DNA of 64,000 bases from Halorussus caseinilyticus (GTDB lineage: Archaea; Halobacteriota; Halobacteria; Halobacteriales; Haladaptataceae), in assembly GCF_029338395.1 (NCBI RefSeq), contig NZ_CP119809.1:1736001-1800000 (forward strand), written 5' to 3'. Positions 24,911 to 34,673 of the stretch are shown piece after piece; positions within the stretch are counted from its first letter, which is position 1; every line of letters begins with the position of its first letter. A program made the position numbers and the translations under genes. Under the pieces are notes generated by a model. The model saw only the letters and a program-made list of their open reading frames with translations, was not told the DNA's origin and searched no databases.

Positions 24911-27265
24911 TCAACGTTCCGCAGGTTCGCTCTCGTGGACCGTCACGCGCGAGAACTCGAAACGCGCGCCCGTCTCGTCGTCCCGGTCGTCGGCAATATC
25001 GACCGACCAGCCGTGAGCGTCGGCGATGGACTCCACGATAGCGAGTCCGAAGCCCGTTCCCTCCTCGTCGGTGGTGAATCCGTGGTCGAAGACGTTCCCG
25101 TGCAGGTCCTGCGGGATGCCCGGCCCGTCGTCGGCGACGTAGAACCCCGTGCAGTCGTCGAGGACGCCGACTTCGATTCGAGTCACCGAGTCGTCACGTT
25201 CCGCGGCGTCATCGGCCCCCGGCCGGTTGCTCGCGGGGCCGCGCTCCTCGGCGTCGTCACTCTCGGAGCGACTGCCCGGGGAACTGTGTTCCACCGCGTT
25301 CCGGAAGAGGTTCTCCAGCAGTTCCCGGAAGCGAGCGGGGTCGGCGTCCACCACCACGTTGTCCGCCAGCGACAGAGTGGCCTCCTTCGTGTCGGCAGTC
25401 TCCCACGCGGCTTCCGCGGCCGCCGACAGCGCGACCGGTTCGGTCTCGTCTACGACCTGTCCCTGCCGGGCGAGCGTGAGCAAGTCCTCGACCAGCGAGT
25501 CCATCCGGTCTAGCGACCGACCGATGGGAGCGAGGTGACTGCTGTCGCACTCGGATTCGAGCAGGTCGAACCGGCCGAGCGCGACGTTGAGCGGGTTGCG
25601 CAGGTCGTGGCTGACAACGCTGGCGAACTCTTCGAGTCGCTCGTTCTGCCGGGCTAGTTGGCGCTCGCGCTCTTTCTGTTCGGTAATATCGACGTAGATG
25701 GCGAACGCTTCGGTCTCGCCGTTGCCCGCCGGAGCGGTGTGGAGCAGGAAGTCCCGGTCGCCACAGCAGGTCCGGCGGTGGGCCTCCTCGCCCTCGATTC
25801 GGTCGCCGTGGCGCACTCGCTCGTTGAGCGACCTGCCCTCTTCGTGGCAGTCCTCGGGGAGGATGTAGTCGTCCACCGGGTCGCCGACGATAACGTCTTC
25901 GGACCACCCGAACACGTCCTCGAACGCCGGGTTCACCGACTTGCACACCGCGTCGGCACCGTCTATCTCGTAGCGCAACACGGAGTTTGGCACGTTCTCG
26001 AACAGGGCGGCGAACCGGTCGCGTTCGGCCCGGAGTTCGGTCTCGGTCCGGACGCGCGCCAGCGCCTCCGAGACGTGTGCCGAGAGGAGTTCGGTCAACT
26101 CGCGGTCGTCGGCGTCGAACCCGTCGGGTTCCTTCGTGACCGCCTGAAACACCGCGAAGTCGCCTATCGGGACGGTGAGCGCCGACCGATACTCGCTTTC
26201 GGCGGGCACCGCACCGGTCTCGCGCAGGTCTTCGACCAGCGACGACTCGCCCTCGCGGTACGCTCGGGCCGCGAGGTTGTCCTCGGCGTCTATCGGCGTC
26301 TCGTCGTAGTAGTCGTCGGTCGAGACCATCTTAGAGACCGCTCGGGTCCGGAGCGCGCCGTCCTCGTGGGCGTCCACCGTGCAGAGGTCGAACGCCAGTA
26401 TCTCTTCGGCAGTCTCGATGGCGAGGTCGTAGACCTCCTGTTCGGACTCACAGGCGACCGCTCGGGCGGCAACGTCGTGGAGCGCCTCGATTTTCTGCTT
26501 GGTCTCGCGCAGTTCCAACTGGGCGCGACGGCGCTCGGTGACGTTCCGGAAGTAGACCGACAGGCCGTCCTCGGCGGGGTAGATGCGCACTTCCAGCAAC
26601 GTCCCCGGCCGAAACTTCGACTCGGCTTCGAGCGTGACCGGTTCTTGGGTTTCGAGGGCCTCTCGGTAGGCGTCGCGGAACTGCTGGCCCATCTCCACGT
26701 CGAACGCCTCGCGGATGTCCTCGCCGAGCAGTTGCTCGGGGTCGTGACCGAAGAAGTCTGCCGCGCGCTCGTTGACGTAGCGAAACTGCCAGTCGTCGTC
26801 GAGGGCGAAGAACGCGTCGGTGATGCGCTCGAAGATGCGCCGAATCTGCTCGTCGGCTTCCTCGGCCTCGCGTTCGGCGCGGTACTGGGCCACCGCGTTC
26901 TCGACGCGGTTGGCCAACACCGCGTACTGGTCGGTGCCCGTCCCCTTCTGGAGGTAGTCGGTGACGCCCGCCGAAATCGCTTCCGAGGCGATTTCCTCGC
27001 TCCCCTTCCCCGTGAACAGGACGAAAGGGAGGTACGGAGCGGCCTCCCGAACTCGGTCGAGGAACTCCAGTCCGTCCATCTCGGGCATCTCGTAGTCGCT
27101 GACCACGCAATCGACCTCCCCGCCGACTACGTGGGCCAGTGCGTCGTCCGGGTCGGTCTCCACGACCGTCTCTATCCGGTCGTTCGCCCGCTGTAAGTAC
27201 GTAGCGGTCAAATCCGCGATGGCCGAGTCGTCGTCCACCAGCAGGACGCGGATGGCGTTCCCCAT
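24911..27265 (-). CDS. Hybrid sensor histidine kinase (REC-PAS-GAF-PAS-HisKA-HATPase)
   Basis: 784 residues from MGNAIRVLLVDDDSAI. A Met 24 bases upstream is in frame, but the TATA box at 27292-27300 predicts a leaderless start here. Order: receiver domain to about 120 (VDDD, phospho-acceptor Asp in CVVSDYEMPEMDG); PAS at about 140-255 with LDDDWQFRYVN; GAF at about 270-410; PAS with PAC at about 425-540; HisKA with the phospho-His in FASVVSHDLRNPL; HATPase with LFRNAVEHS, VADDGPGIP and GTGFGLAIV. An acidic insertion (ESDDAEERGPASNRPGADDA) interrupts the ATPase domain. An N-terminal receiver followed by PAS and GAF is the usual haloarchaeal form. There is no membrane helix, and the cue is unknown. 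Confidence 0.92.
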   Translation of the reverse strand: MGNAIRVLLVDDDSAIADLTATYLQRANDRIETVVETDPDDALAHVVGGEVDCVVSDYEMPEMDGLEFLDRVREAAPYLPFVLFTGKGSEEIASEAISAGVTDYLQKGTGTDQYAVLANRVENAVAQYRAEREAEEADEQIRRIFERITDAFFALDDDWQFRYVNERAADFFGHDPEQLLGEDIREAFDVEMGQQFRDAYREALETQEPVTLEAESKFRPGTLLEVRIYPAEDGLSVYFRNVTERRRAQLELRETKQKIEALHDVAARAVACESEQEVYDLAIETAEEILAFDLCTVDAHEDGALRTRAVSKMVSTDDYYDETPIDAEDNLAARAYREGESSLVEDLRETGAVPAESEYRSALTVPIGDFAVFQAVTKEPDGFDADDRELTELLSAHVSEALARVRTETELRAERDRFAALFENVPNSVLRYEIDGADAVCKSVNPAFEDVFGWSEDVIVGDPVDDYILPEDCHEEGRSLNERVRHGDRIEGEEAHRRTCCGDRDFLLHTAPAGNGETEAFAIYVDITEQKERERQLARQNERLEEFASVVSHDLRNPLNVALGRFDLLESECDSSHLAPIGRSLDRMDSLVEDLLTLARQGQVVDETEPVALSAAAEAAWETADTKEATLSLADNVVVDADPARFRELLENLFRNAVEHSSPGSRSESDDAEERGPASNRPGADDAAERDDSVTRIEVGVLDDCTGFYVADDGPGIPQDLHGNVFDHGFTTDEEGTGFGLAIVESIADAHGWSVDIADDRDDETGARFEFSRVTVHESEPAER

Positions 27266-27291
27266 ACTATGGTTATTGTTACCATTCATTA

Positions 27292-27300
27292 GTATAAAAA
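27292..27300 (-). promoter_or_regulatory. TATA box of the histidine kinase gene
   Basis: TTTTTATAC on the minus strand, centred about 30 bases before the ATG at 27265; used here to choose that start. Confidence 0.5.
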
Positions 27301-27368
27301 TCCATAGGAGTGTTGCAGAAATATATAGCCCGGAATAAATTGCCGAACGGCGAGACGGACGGTAAATC

Positions 27369-28223
27369 TTAGGTGTTCACCGTCTCGATGCGGTCGCTGA
27401 CCAAGAGTTGCCCCTGTGCGGTCAGCGAGAGTCCCTTCTCGCCCTCGTCTATGAGACCCTTCTCGCGCAGGTCGTTGAGGAGCATCGTGACCCGACTCGA
27501 ATCGACACCGAGCGTTCCGGCGAGGTCCCCGCTTCGCGCGCCGGAGTAGATGGCGACGAGCGCCTCCATCTCCGTCTCGGAAGTCTTCACGTCCTCCACC
27601 TCCTGAGCGAGTTCGGAGTACTCCAGTCGGAGGTAGCGCCCGAGCAAGTTGAGTTTGCGGTCGCTCCCGACGGCGAACTCGGAGGTCACGGCCTGCCCCT
27701 CGGCGGCGTGGCGCACGACGAGGACGAGTCCGATGTCGCGCTTCTCTTTCTGGAAGTAGGTGACGTTGTTGAGGTTCACCGTGACGGACTCGGAACCGAC
27801 GAACCGGACCGCGCCGGGTTCTATCTTGAGTTTCGCCGGACGGAACGACGCGCCCGTGACTCGGCCGCCGACCCGCGTTGGGTGTTTGACTTTCGCCTCC
27901 GAACCGTTGAGTTCGGCTTTGAACAGCACGGTCTTGAATCGGGAGACTTCCTCGGTTCCCGCCTCCACGACTGCCACCCGGCGACTGTCACCGTCCCGGT
28001 AGGCGATAGTGATGGTGTCCTGAAAGAACGACTCCAAGTCGCCCGGAACGTGCCCGACGTTGATGTCGAAGATGTCGGTGAGCGGCACCGTCGTCTTCGA
28101 GTCCGTAGTCGCAAGCACCAGACGCTTCTGGCTGAGGACGATTCGACCCTTGACTGGTTCGGGCGAATCGAACGTATCGAGGCTGAAGCGTGCGACGAAG
28201 TCGGCGATGACCTTTTCGGACAT
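27369..28223 (-). CDS. cheF2: Taxis protein CheF (DUF439 family), copy 2
   Basis: 284 residues from MSEKVIADFVARFSLD; the 72-residue longer frame upstream is Arg/Ala-rich and is rejected. The order matches cheF1: VKGRIVLSQKRLVLAT, VPLTDIFDINVGHVPGD, then VRFVGSESVTVNLNNVTYFQKEK and a C-terminal winged-helix unit (TEMEALVAIYSGARSGDLAGTLGVDSSRVTMLLNDL). It is the likely second link between CheY and the archaellum motor. The kinase gene follows on the same strand after about 100 bases, so coupling with it is possible. The two CheF proteins of one organism usually are distinct in sequence and both interact with the HEAT protein. Confidence 0.86.
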   Translation of the reverse strand: MSEKVIADFVARFSLDTFDSPEPVKGRIVLSQKRLVLATTDSKTTVPLTDIFDINVGHVPGDLESFFQDTITIAYRDGDSRRVAVVEAGTEEVSRFKTVLFKAELNGSEAKVKHPTRVGGRVTGASFRPAKLKIEPGAVRFVGSESVTVNLNNVTYFQKEKRDIGLVLVVRHAAEGQAVTSEFAVGSDRKLNLLGRYLRLEYSELAQEVEDVKTSETEMEALVAIYSGARSGDLAGTLGVDSSRVTMLLNDLREKGLIDEGEKGLSLTAQGQLLVSDRIETVNT

Positions 28224-28474
28224 GGTTTGTCGAGCGACGCCCGCGGTCGGCGCGTCTCTCTTTGAAGAGCAATTCTCAGTAAGGGTAAATATTTTTTCGG
28301 TCCATCGAGACGAGAGCGTCTTCTCTCGGACGCGCGCCGCGCACGAAGCGCGGCGCGCGTGCGGGCACAGGATGCGCGACCCGCCGCGCGCGGCGTGTGG
28401 CCCCAGACGCGTAGTTCTGCGCGCGACCCCCGGAGCCACGAGACCTAACTGCCTCGTCGCCGTTTCGTGTGTAG

Positions 28475-29497
28475 ATGTCCACCGAAACGTCCGGCGAGGT
28501 GTTCGACCGGCGCACGACCCTCAAGGTCGTCGTCGGATTCGGGGTGGCGGTGGTGCTTCTGTACTTCTTCGGTCGGGTCATCGGGTGGGGCGAAATCCTG
28601 CGAACGCTCCGGCGCGCCCAACCGGTCTGGCTCGGAGTGGCCTGTCTCTCGACTGTCGTCTCGCTGGTCATCTGGGCCAAGTCGTGGGACGTGATTCTCT
28701 GCGCGGTGGGTATCGACGTGCCCTTCTGGAAAATCGTCGTGACCTACTTCGCGGCCACCTTCGCCGACTACGCCACGCCGTTCGGGAAGGCCGGTGGCGG
28801 CCCGTTCATCGCCTACGTGCTGGCCGCCGACACCGAGGCCAACTATCAGGACAGTCTCGCCAGCGTCGTCACCGCCGACCTGTTGAACCTGCTCCCGTTT
28901 TTTACCTTCGCGGGACTCGGCACCGTCGCGCTCCTGATTCAGGGCGAGATTCCCCGACAGGCGGAGATGCTCGTCGCCGGACTCGGGACGCTCGCCATCG
29001 TCCTTCCGCTCGCCATCTACGGGTCGTACCGCCACCGGAACTTCGTGGAGCGTCTCGTGGTGAAGGTGCTGTCGCCCGTGGCGGCCCGCACCGACCGCAT
29101 CGACGCCGAGAGCGTCCGGGACCGAATCGGGGAGTTCTACGGTCTCGTGGACCGAATCGCGGACAGTCGGCGGCAACTCGGCTACACGCTGGTTCTGGCG
29201 TACGTCGGGTGGCTGTTTTTCGCCGCGCCGCTCTACCTCGCGGGCCGAACCCTCGGCGTCCACCTGAATCCGATGCTGGTGCTGTTCGTCGTCCCGGCGA
29301 GTTCGCTCGCGGGTATCGTCCCCACGCCGGGCGGCGTCGGCGGCGTCGAGTTCGCGCTGGTCGGCCTGTTGGTCGCGTTGGCGGCACTTCAGACCGACCT
29401 CGCCGCGAGCGTGGCGTTGGTCTACCGGGTGGCGAGTTACTGGTTCGCACTCGCGCTCGGCGGACTCGCGGCGTTCACCGTCATCCACCGGACGTGA
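28475..29497 (+). CDS. Lysylphosphatidylglycerol synthase TM-like/YbhN family flippase-type protein
   Basis: 340 residues with about eight membrane helices. The family signature is seen as YFAATFADYATPFGKAGGGPFIAYVLA in the first half and VPASSLAGIVPTPGGVGGVEFALVGLL in the second, where the glycine-rich loops mark UPF0104/LPG_synthase_TM proteins. Members move or modify lipids; no MprF catalytic domain is present, so a pure transport-like role is more likely. It is the only + strand gene between two minus-strand motility blocks. In archaeal genomes such proteins often sit near glycan or lipid genes, and none is adjacent here, so the role is open. Confidence 0.82.
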   Translation: MSTETSGEVFDRRTTLKVVVGFGVAVVLLYFFGRVIGWGEILRTLRRAQPVWLGVACLSTVVSLVIWAKSWDVILCAVGIDVPFWKIVVTYFAATFADYATPFGKAGGGPFIAYVLAADTEANYQDSLASVVTADLLNLLPFFTFAGLGTVALLIQGEIPRQAEMLVAGLGTLAIVLPLAIYGSYRHRNFVERLVVKVLSPVAARTDRIDAESVRDRIGEFYGLVDRIADSRRQLGYTLVLAYVGWLFFAAPLYLAGRTLGVHLNPMLVLFVVPASSLAGIVPTPGGVGGVEFALVGLLVALAALQTDLAASVALVYRVASYWFALALGGLAAFTVIHRT

Positions 29498-29512
29498 CGC
29501 GAAAACGGAATC

Positions 29513-31249
29513 TCAGACGTTCAGGAACGACCCGACGACGATGCGGGTGAACACCGCGATACTGCTGGAAATCCACGTCAGCAGGACGAAGTGAACGTAG
29601 GCGTTTATCTTGTGGCCGCCGTCGGCGATGCGAATCATCAGCGACGACAGCACGGAGTTGAGCAGGATGATGATGATGAGCAGGTACTCGATGGTCGGGA
29701 TGTCGTACACGTCGGTGTGGATGATGGTCCCGAAGTCGAACTGACTCGTGTTGAGACCCACCGACATGCTCGACAGCACTTCCACAATTTCCAGACCGAT
29801 GAAGAACGCGAAGGTAGAGGCCGCCGTAATCCCGTAGAGGACGCCGATGAGGGTGACGGTGGACTGGGCGCGGCGCTCGCGGAGCTGTAACACTTTGTTC
29901 ATGTTGCTGGAGATAAGTTCCCCGAGTTTCTTGGGGTCGCCACCCATCTGGCGGCCGACGAGGAACATCTCGCTGAACTTCTGGATGAGGTACGACCGCG
30001 AGTCCGACGTGAAGTGTCGCCACGCCATCGAGGGTTCGATGCGCATGTTGAGGCGCTTGTAGAGGTCGTCGACGTTGTCGGTCAGCGCGCCGAAGTCCTT
30101 CCCGCGGAGACTTTCGAGGACTTTCGTCGTCGTACTCTGCTTGGCGCTCTCGGTGGCACCCAGCGCCCGGATGAAACTCGTGAACTCGTCGTCGCGTTCC
30201 TTGATTTGCTCTTCTTCCTTGCGCGCGACGATGCCGGGTATCAGAAGCGGCGTGGACGGAATCGCGGCGTAGAACGGCAACGGAATCGAGTCGGGGTCGA
30301 TGCCGGTCCGTCCGAGCAGAATCAGCAGGCACGCGCCCATGACCAGCAGAGTCAGGACGAGACCGGCCGCGACGGAGATGCGGATGCGCCACTCGCTATC
30401 GGTGGTCTGGCCCTCGGGGTGGTACCAGAGCGGGTCGTAGGGCGCGGTGTTGCGAATCATCACGAGGAATCCGGTCTGGACGAACGCGAACATGACGACG
30501 ACGGCGCTGACGGTCATCGTCGGGTTCGTTCCCGTCAGAATCGGTAGGACGGTTGCGAACACCAGCGCGAACGTCACGGACAGCACCATCGAGAGGTAGA
30601 GGTCCTTCATCACTTCGAGGTTCTCCAGCGACCCCTCGTAGATAGTGACGTAGTTCTCGATAACCACGTCCTGTTCGCTCAGCAGGAAGTCCTGAATCTC
30701 CTGTCCGGCGTTGATAGTGTACGCGAGGCGGTCCAAGAAGTCGGCGAAGGGCTTGCTCGGGGACTTGTTCGCCCGCAGGCGCAGGGCGTCGTCTAAGCTC
30801 TGGTTCCACGTGTCCACCAGTTGGGTGATGCGGCGCATCTCCTCGGCCAGCGCGCCGTACTCCTCTTCCTCGCCGAGGGTCCGGAACACCTCCACGCGGT
30901 CGATGTTCGCCGTCGAGAGGATGGTCATGTGGGTGATGAACAGGTGGAGTCGGTCCTCTATCTCCTTGCGCTTCTGGTCGCGCAGAATCTTCGGGTAGAT
31001 GACCGCGACCACCAGCGACAGCAGACCGAGCAACGGAATCGGCGTGGCGATGAGCGGCGGGAAACTCGTGACGACGTAGACGGCCACCGTCAGCAGGAAG
31101 AACAGTATCGAGGGGGCCACGACCAGCGCGAGGTATCGGGAGACGGGCGTCTCCATGTGCTGGTAGGACTCGATGGTCGAGGACGCGAAGCTAGCGAGGA
31201 GGTCTTTGGCGTCCTTCGACGGTTCCCCGGATTGTTCGTTGGTCGCCAT
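29513..31249 (-). CDS. arlJ: Archaellum assembly membrane protein ArlJ (FlaJ)
   Basis: 578 residues from MATNEQSGEPSKDAKDLL; the 35-residue longer frame is rejected. Two T2SSF-type cytoplasmic helical domains (about 120-230 and 375-470) alternate with groups of membrane helices, for example SRYLALVVAPSILFFLLTVAVYVV and LGLEIVEVL. It is the platform protein of the archaellum motor, working with ArlI. In most haloarchaea arlI and arlJ are adjacent or overlap; here 853 bases separate them. The stop codon faces the YbhN-type gene at 15 bases. The length fits the haloarchaeal form. Confidence 0.93.
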   Translation of the reverse strand: MATNEQSGEPSKDAKDLLASFASSTIESYQHMETPVSRYLALVVAPSILFFLLTVAVYVVTSFPPLIATPIPLLGLLSLVVAVIYPKILRDQKRKEIEDRLHLFITHMTILSTANIDRVEVFRTLGEEEEYGALAEEMRRITQLVDTWNQSLDDALRLRANKSPSKPFADFLDRLAYTINAGQEIQDFLLSEQDVVIENYVTIYEGSLENLEVMKDLYLSMVLSVTFALVFATVLPILTGTNPTMTVSAVVVMFAFVQTGFLVMIRNTAPYDPLWYHPEGQTTDSEWRIRISVAAGLVLTLLVMGACLLILLGRTGIDPDSIPLPFYAAIPSTPLLIPGIVARKEEEQIKERDDEFTSFIRALGATESAKQSTTTKVLESLRGKDFGALTDNVDDLYKRLNMRIEPSMAWRHFTSDSRSYLIQKFSEMFLVGRQMGGDPKKLGELISSNMNKVLQLRERRAQSTVTLIGVLYGITAASTFAFFIGLEIVEVLSSMSVGLNTSQFDFGTIIHTDVYDIPTIEYLLIIIILLNSVLSSLMIRIADGGHKINAYVHFVLLTWISSSIAVFTRIVVGSFLNV

Positions 31250-32102
31250 GGTGGTCAGTTGGGGAGCAGGTGTTCGCGGGATTTTCGTCCCACCTTCATC
31301 TCTTTTTCCCTCGAAGTATTTGTATTGATACTTTATCGAGCGACTCGTCGGCAACCGAGTCCGGGCCGCTCGGCGTTCGACCGGCCACGGACCCGTCGTC
31401 GGGAGGTAGCGGCCCTACTACGACCGCTCGTCGCGACGCATCGCGACGAGCGGGACGGCGGCCGGGTAAACATATATTCCCTAAAGAAATAAATATCTAT
31501 GGATAATAAACACAAATATTGCTTTCCTTCGCCGGTGCCGTTCGGAGACGGTCCCGCTCACTGCGCCGCCGGGCGCGCGACTGTCGCGGCGTCGGTCGCT
31601 TCGCTCCCGACGCCGCGCGCCGGGACCGAACGGTCCACCGGCGAACGCTCGGCCCGACAGACCACCGGACGCCCCGGCCGACCACTCCACGGAAACGCGC
31701 CCGACCGACCAACCGACGGCAAACGCTCGGCCGACCACCCGCCGTCGGGCGGATAAAGGGGCCGCCCGCTCGCGTCCATTTTAGTCGTCTGAGCGACCAC
31801 TATCCGAGCGAGCGAAGCGAGCGACGGATATGTCGGTCAGCGACCGCGAGCGGGCGGGGGCTTTCTGGGCGTTCGTCACGACGGTTCCTGCGGTTGCAGT
31901 TGCTGTGTCGTCACGTAGCGAGCGGGCGGGGGCTTTCGAAACTCTCCATCTCCGGCGACAGCGACGGAGACACCGACCTCGACCGCAAAAACAGCAATTC
32001 CAACACCGACGACAGAGACGACAACAGCGACGACACCGACAACAGCACACTCCGACGACGCGAAAAAGCGACCGACCACCGGAAACAGCGACCAAAACCC
32101 GG
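31250..32102. other. 853-base gene-free insertion between arlI and arlJ
   Basis: No convincing gene: frames here are Arg/Thr/Ser- or Cys/Arg-rich and lack haloarchaeal acidity. Features are AAGTAT and ATACTT inverted around eight bases (31314-31333), an AT-rich patch at 31470-31525 that reads as a possible minus-strand promoter and contains ATTGCTTT, a GC-rich stretch of GGCCGACC-like words at 31640-31760, and a repeated GCGAGCGGGCGGGGGCTTTC at 31843-31862 and 31919-31938. If arlJ keeps its own promoter, it should lie near 31470-31520 or 31310-31335. Confidence 0.55.
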
Positions 32103-33893
32103 CTAGTCGATGGACCGGTGGATGTCGAACGGCAGTTCGTCCACGCCGCCGCGCTGGAACGCCTCGATGGTCTCGTTGACCTCGTGGTAGCCGAGGATGT
32201 TCTCGTCTATCATCCGTTCCATGAGTTCGGCGCGGAAGTCGAGTTCGTCGTAGATGTCGCGGGTGTTCTCGTACCCGAGCAGGGTCGCAATCTGCTCTTC
32301 GAGGACGTAGGAGTTGTTCATGCCTTGGAAGACGATTTCGTCCTCCACGGGGTCCCAGTAGAACGACTGGCGGGTGACGACGCCGCCCATCTCCTTGGAG
32401 TAGCCTTCGATTTCCTGCACGGAGGTCACGCGACGAAGCACGTCGTCGCCTTGCTTGACTCGGTTCTGGAACAGCGCAACGTCGGCGTTGTCCATGAACG
32501 TCTCGGGGATGTTGATGGGGTCCCCGGTGAAACGCTGAATCATCGAAACGATGTCCGAAGCGTGGAACGTCAGCATCACGGGGTGGCCGGTCTGTGCCGC
32601 CTGAAACGCCATTCGACCCTCTTCGCCACGGACCTCACCCACGATGATGTAGTCCGGGCGAGAACGGAGCGCGGCCGCCACGAGGTCGAACATGTCCACG
32701 TCCGAGGAGTCCTCGCCGCCGCCCTCGCGGGTCAGGAGTTGCTGCCACGTGTCGTGTGGCGGGAGGACCTCGGAGGTGTCCTCCGCGGTGTAAATCTTCG
32801 AGTCCCGCGGGATGAACGACATGATACAGTTCAGCGTCGTGGTCTTCCCGGACGCCGTCTCTCCGACGACGAACACCGTCTGTTCGTTCTCCAGACAGAG
32901 CCAGAGGTACGCCGCCAGTTTTGGCGAGAGCGTCCCCCACTTGGTAATCTGGGCCACCGACAGCGGCGTCCCCTCGCCCTGACGAATGGTGAGGCTCGGT
33001 CCCTTCAGACTCACGTCGTCGGAGTAGATGATGTTGATACGGGACCCGTCGGGCAGAGTGGAGTCCACGATGGGGTCGGAGTCGCTCACGGGGTCGCCGA
33101 TTCGCTCGCCCATGTTGCGTAGCCAGTTGTCGAACCGGTCGGGAGACCCGAAGTCCACGCTGGTCCCGAGCATGCCGAAGGTGCCGTGGTCCACGTACGT
33201 CTCGTGGGGACCGATGACGTGGATGTCCTCGTTGGCCGGGTCGCGCATGATGGGTTCCAGCGGGCCGAACCCCACGATGTCGCGGTTGAGGCGGTACCGG
33301 ATGTTCTCGTAGGTCTGCTCGGACACCTCGTAGGTTCCGATGTTGGTGAAGTCCTTGACGACCCGCACGATGTCGTCGGTCGAGAACGTCCGGACGCCCT
33401 GCTTGAAATCGTTGTACGAGACGTTCTTTATCCAGTTGAGAATCTGCTCGGCCGAGACGTTCTGGAGGTTCATCCGGCCGCCACCGCCGCCGTTCTCGCC
33501 GTCGTTGACCAGCACCGTGTCGTCGAGCAGTTCCTCGATTCGGTCGTCGTACTCCGCCTCGTCTTGGGGTGCGGGTTTCTTGACGCTCTTTTCGAGAATC
33601 TCGCCGCGGACCTTGCCGAACAGCTCCTGTTCGGTGCCCGAGAGTTCGGGTTCGACCGCGTAGTACTCGGTGTCTTGGCCCACGTCACCGTAGATGTGAC
33701 AGTAGATGGGACCGCCGACCGGGTAGATGACGTTGGGCTTTTCGGCCTCCCACTCGTCGTCCGGTTCGTCTATGAGTCGCGGGAACTCCCCGGTGAACTG
33801 TTTGAACCGCTTCAGATAGTCCCGCAGGTGGGGTCGCCGCATGGCGACTTCCCGAAGGTCGTCCTGAATCTGTGCGGTCCCGTGTTCTGTCAT
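32103..33893 (-). CDS. arlI: Archaellum motor ATPase ArlI (FlaI)
   Basis: 596 residues. A T2SSE/VirB11-type ATPase that powers both filament assembly and rotation. The N-terminal domain spans about 1-280. The Walker A motif is GETASGKTTTLN; Asp and His boxes follow (TAEDTSEVLPPHD), and Walker B is DYIIVGEVRGEE. A glycine run (GGGGGR, near residue 136) marks a linker after the acidic segment AEYDDRIEELLDDTVLVND. No intein is present. It lies 18 bases after arlH on the same strand; ArlJ, its membrane partner, follows only after the 853-base spacer. Confidence 0.96.
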   Translation of the reverse strand: MTEHGTAQIQDDLREVAMRRPHLRDYLKRFKQFTGEFPRLIDEPDDEWEAEKPNVIYPVGGPIYCHIYGDVGQDTEYYAVEPELSGTEQELFGKVRGEILEKSVKKPAPQDEAEYDDRIEELLDDTVLVNDGENGGGGGRMNLQNVSAEQILNWIKNVSYNDFKQGVRTFSTDDIVRVVKDFTNIGTYEVSEQTYENIRYRLNRDIVGFGPLEPIMRDPANEDIHVIGPHETYVDHGTFGMLGTSVDFGSPDRFDNWLRNMGERIGDPVSDSDPIVDSTLPDGSRINIIYSDDVSLKGPSLTIRQGEGTPLSVAQITKWGTLSPKLAAYLWLCLENEQTVFVVGETASGKTTTLNCIMSFIPRDSKIYTAEDTSEVLPPHDTWQQLLTREGGGEDSSDVDMFDLVAAALRSRPDYIIVGEVRGEEGRMAFQAAQTGHPVMLTFHASDIVSMIQRFTGDPINIPETFMDNADVALFQNRVKQGDDVLRRVTSVQEIEGYSKEMGGVVTRQSFYWDPVEDEIVFQGMNNSYVLEEQIATLLGYENTRDIYDELDFRAELMERMIDENILGYHEVNETIEAFQRGGVDELPFDIHRSID

Positions 33894-33911
33894 AGTAGAT
33901 GTAAACGGTCG

Positions 33912-34673
33912 TTAGGCGACGCTACGACTCTCGATGACGATTCCGGCGTCGGCCCGCACGGAGAACCCGATGGTGTCACCGACCTGTTCACCCATCCCGG
34001 CGAACCGCTTAACCGAAATGTTCCGGCGAACGTCGTTGCCGACTTCGACCATCTGGAGTTCCATGAACACGTCGGCGATGGCCCGGAACGGGCCGATTGC
34101 TTCCTCGTCCACCGTCGAGGGGTCCACCGTGAGGACGATGACCTGCCCTTGGGACACGAGGTCACGGAAGAACGAGATGATTTCGAGGGCGGCTTGGCGC
34201 TCCTCGTTCTGGCGAATCAGCGCCTCGAACTTGGGGTCGTTACGGAGGATTGCGTCGAACGTGTCGATGACGATAACGTCGGCGTGCCACATCGCTTCGG
34301 CGTTCATCAGTCGATTGAGCAGTTCCTTGCGGTTGCCGTCCTCGTCTTCGGTCGTGGTCAACCGCCCGCCGCCGGTGTCAACGTCGGCGTGGAGGAACAG
34401 GAGTCGCTCGTCCAGCAGGTGTTCCTCGATGTTGTACGACAGCGAGTGCATCTGGTCGATGAACCCGCTGACGGTCAGTTCGGTCGAGAGGAGCGTGACC
34501 GAGTGGCCCGTCTCGCAGAGGCCGTAACTGAACCGCTGGCTGATGGCCGACTTTCCGGCACCGTAGTCGCCCTCGATGAGGACGATGGAGCCACGGGGGA
34601 TGCCGCCGCCGAGTTCGTGGTTCAGTCGGTCGTGGTCTTCGAGGCCGAGGGAGTAGAGATTGTCTTGGCTCAT
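33912..34673 (-). CDS. arlH: Archaellum regulatory ATPase-like protein ArlH (FlaH)
   Basis: 253 residues from [20 protein letters not shown]; the longer frame to 34787 is rejected because it overlaps arlG by more than 100 bases with unrelated sequence. The RecA/KaiC-like domain has Walker [12 protein letters not shown] near residues 34-44 and an ILRN...VIDTFD strand as Walker B ([12 protein letters not shown]). It binds ATP, forms a ring with ArlI and influences motor activity. Its ATG overlaps the arlG stop by four bases, so translation is coupled. Confidence 0.94.
   Translation of the reverse strand: MSQDNLYSLGLEDHDRLNHELGGGIPRGSIVLIEGDYGAGKSAISQRFSYGLCETGHSVTLLSTELTVSGFIDQMHSLSYNIEEHLLDERLLFLHADVDTGGGRLTTTEDEDGNRKELLNRLMNAEAMWHADVIVIDTFDAILRNDPKFEALIRQNEERQAALEIISFFRDLVSQGQVIVLTVDPSTVDEEAIGPFRAIADVFMELQMVEVGNDVRRNISVKRFAGMGEQVGDTIGFSVRADAGIVIESRSVA

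Noticed and set aside
31519-32106. 195-codon + strand frame in the arlI-arlJ spacer
   Set aside because: Arg/Ser/Thr/Asp mix with no fold or motif, unlike haloarchaeal proteins, and the region is built of simple repeats.
32103-33893. Possible intein in ArlI
   Set aside because: The length (596) and continuous Walker A and B spacing fit an intein-free protein.
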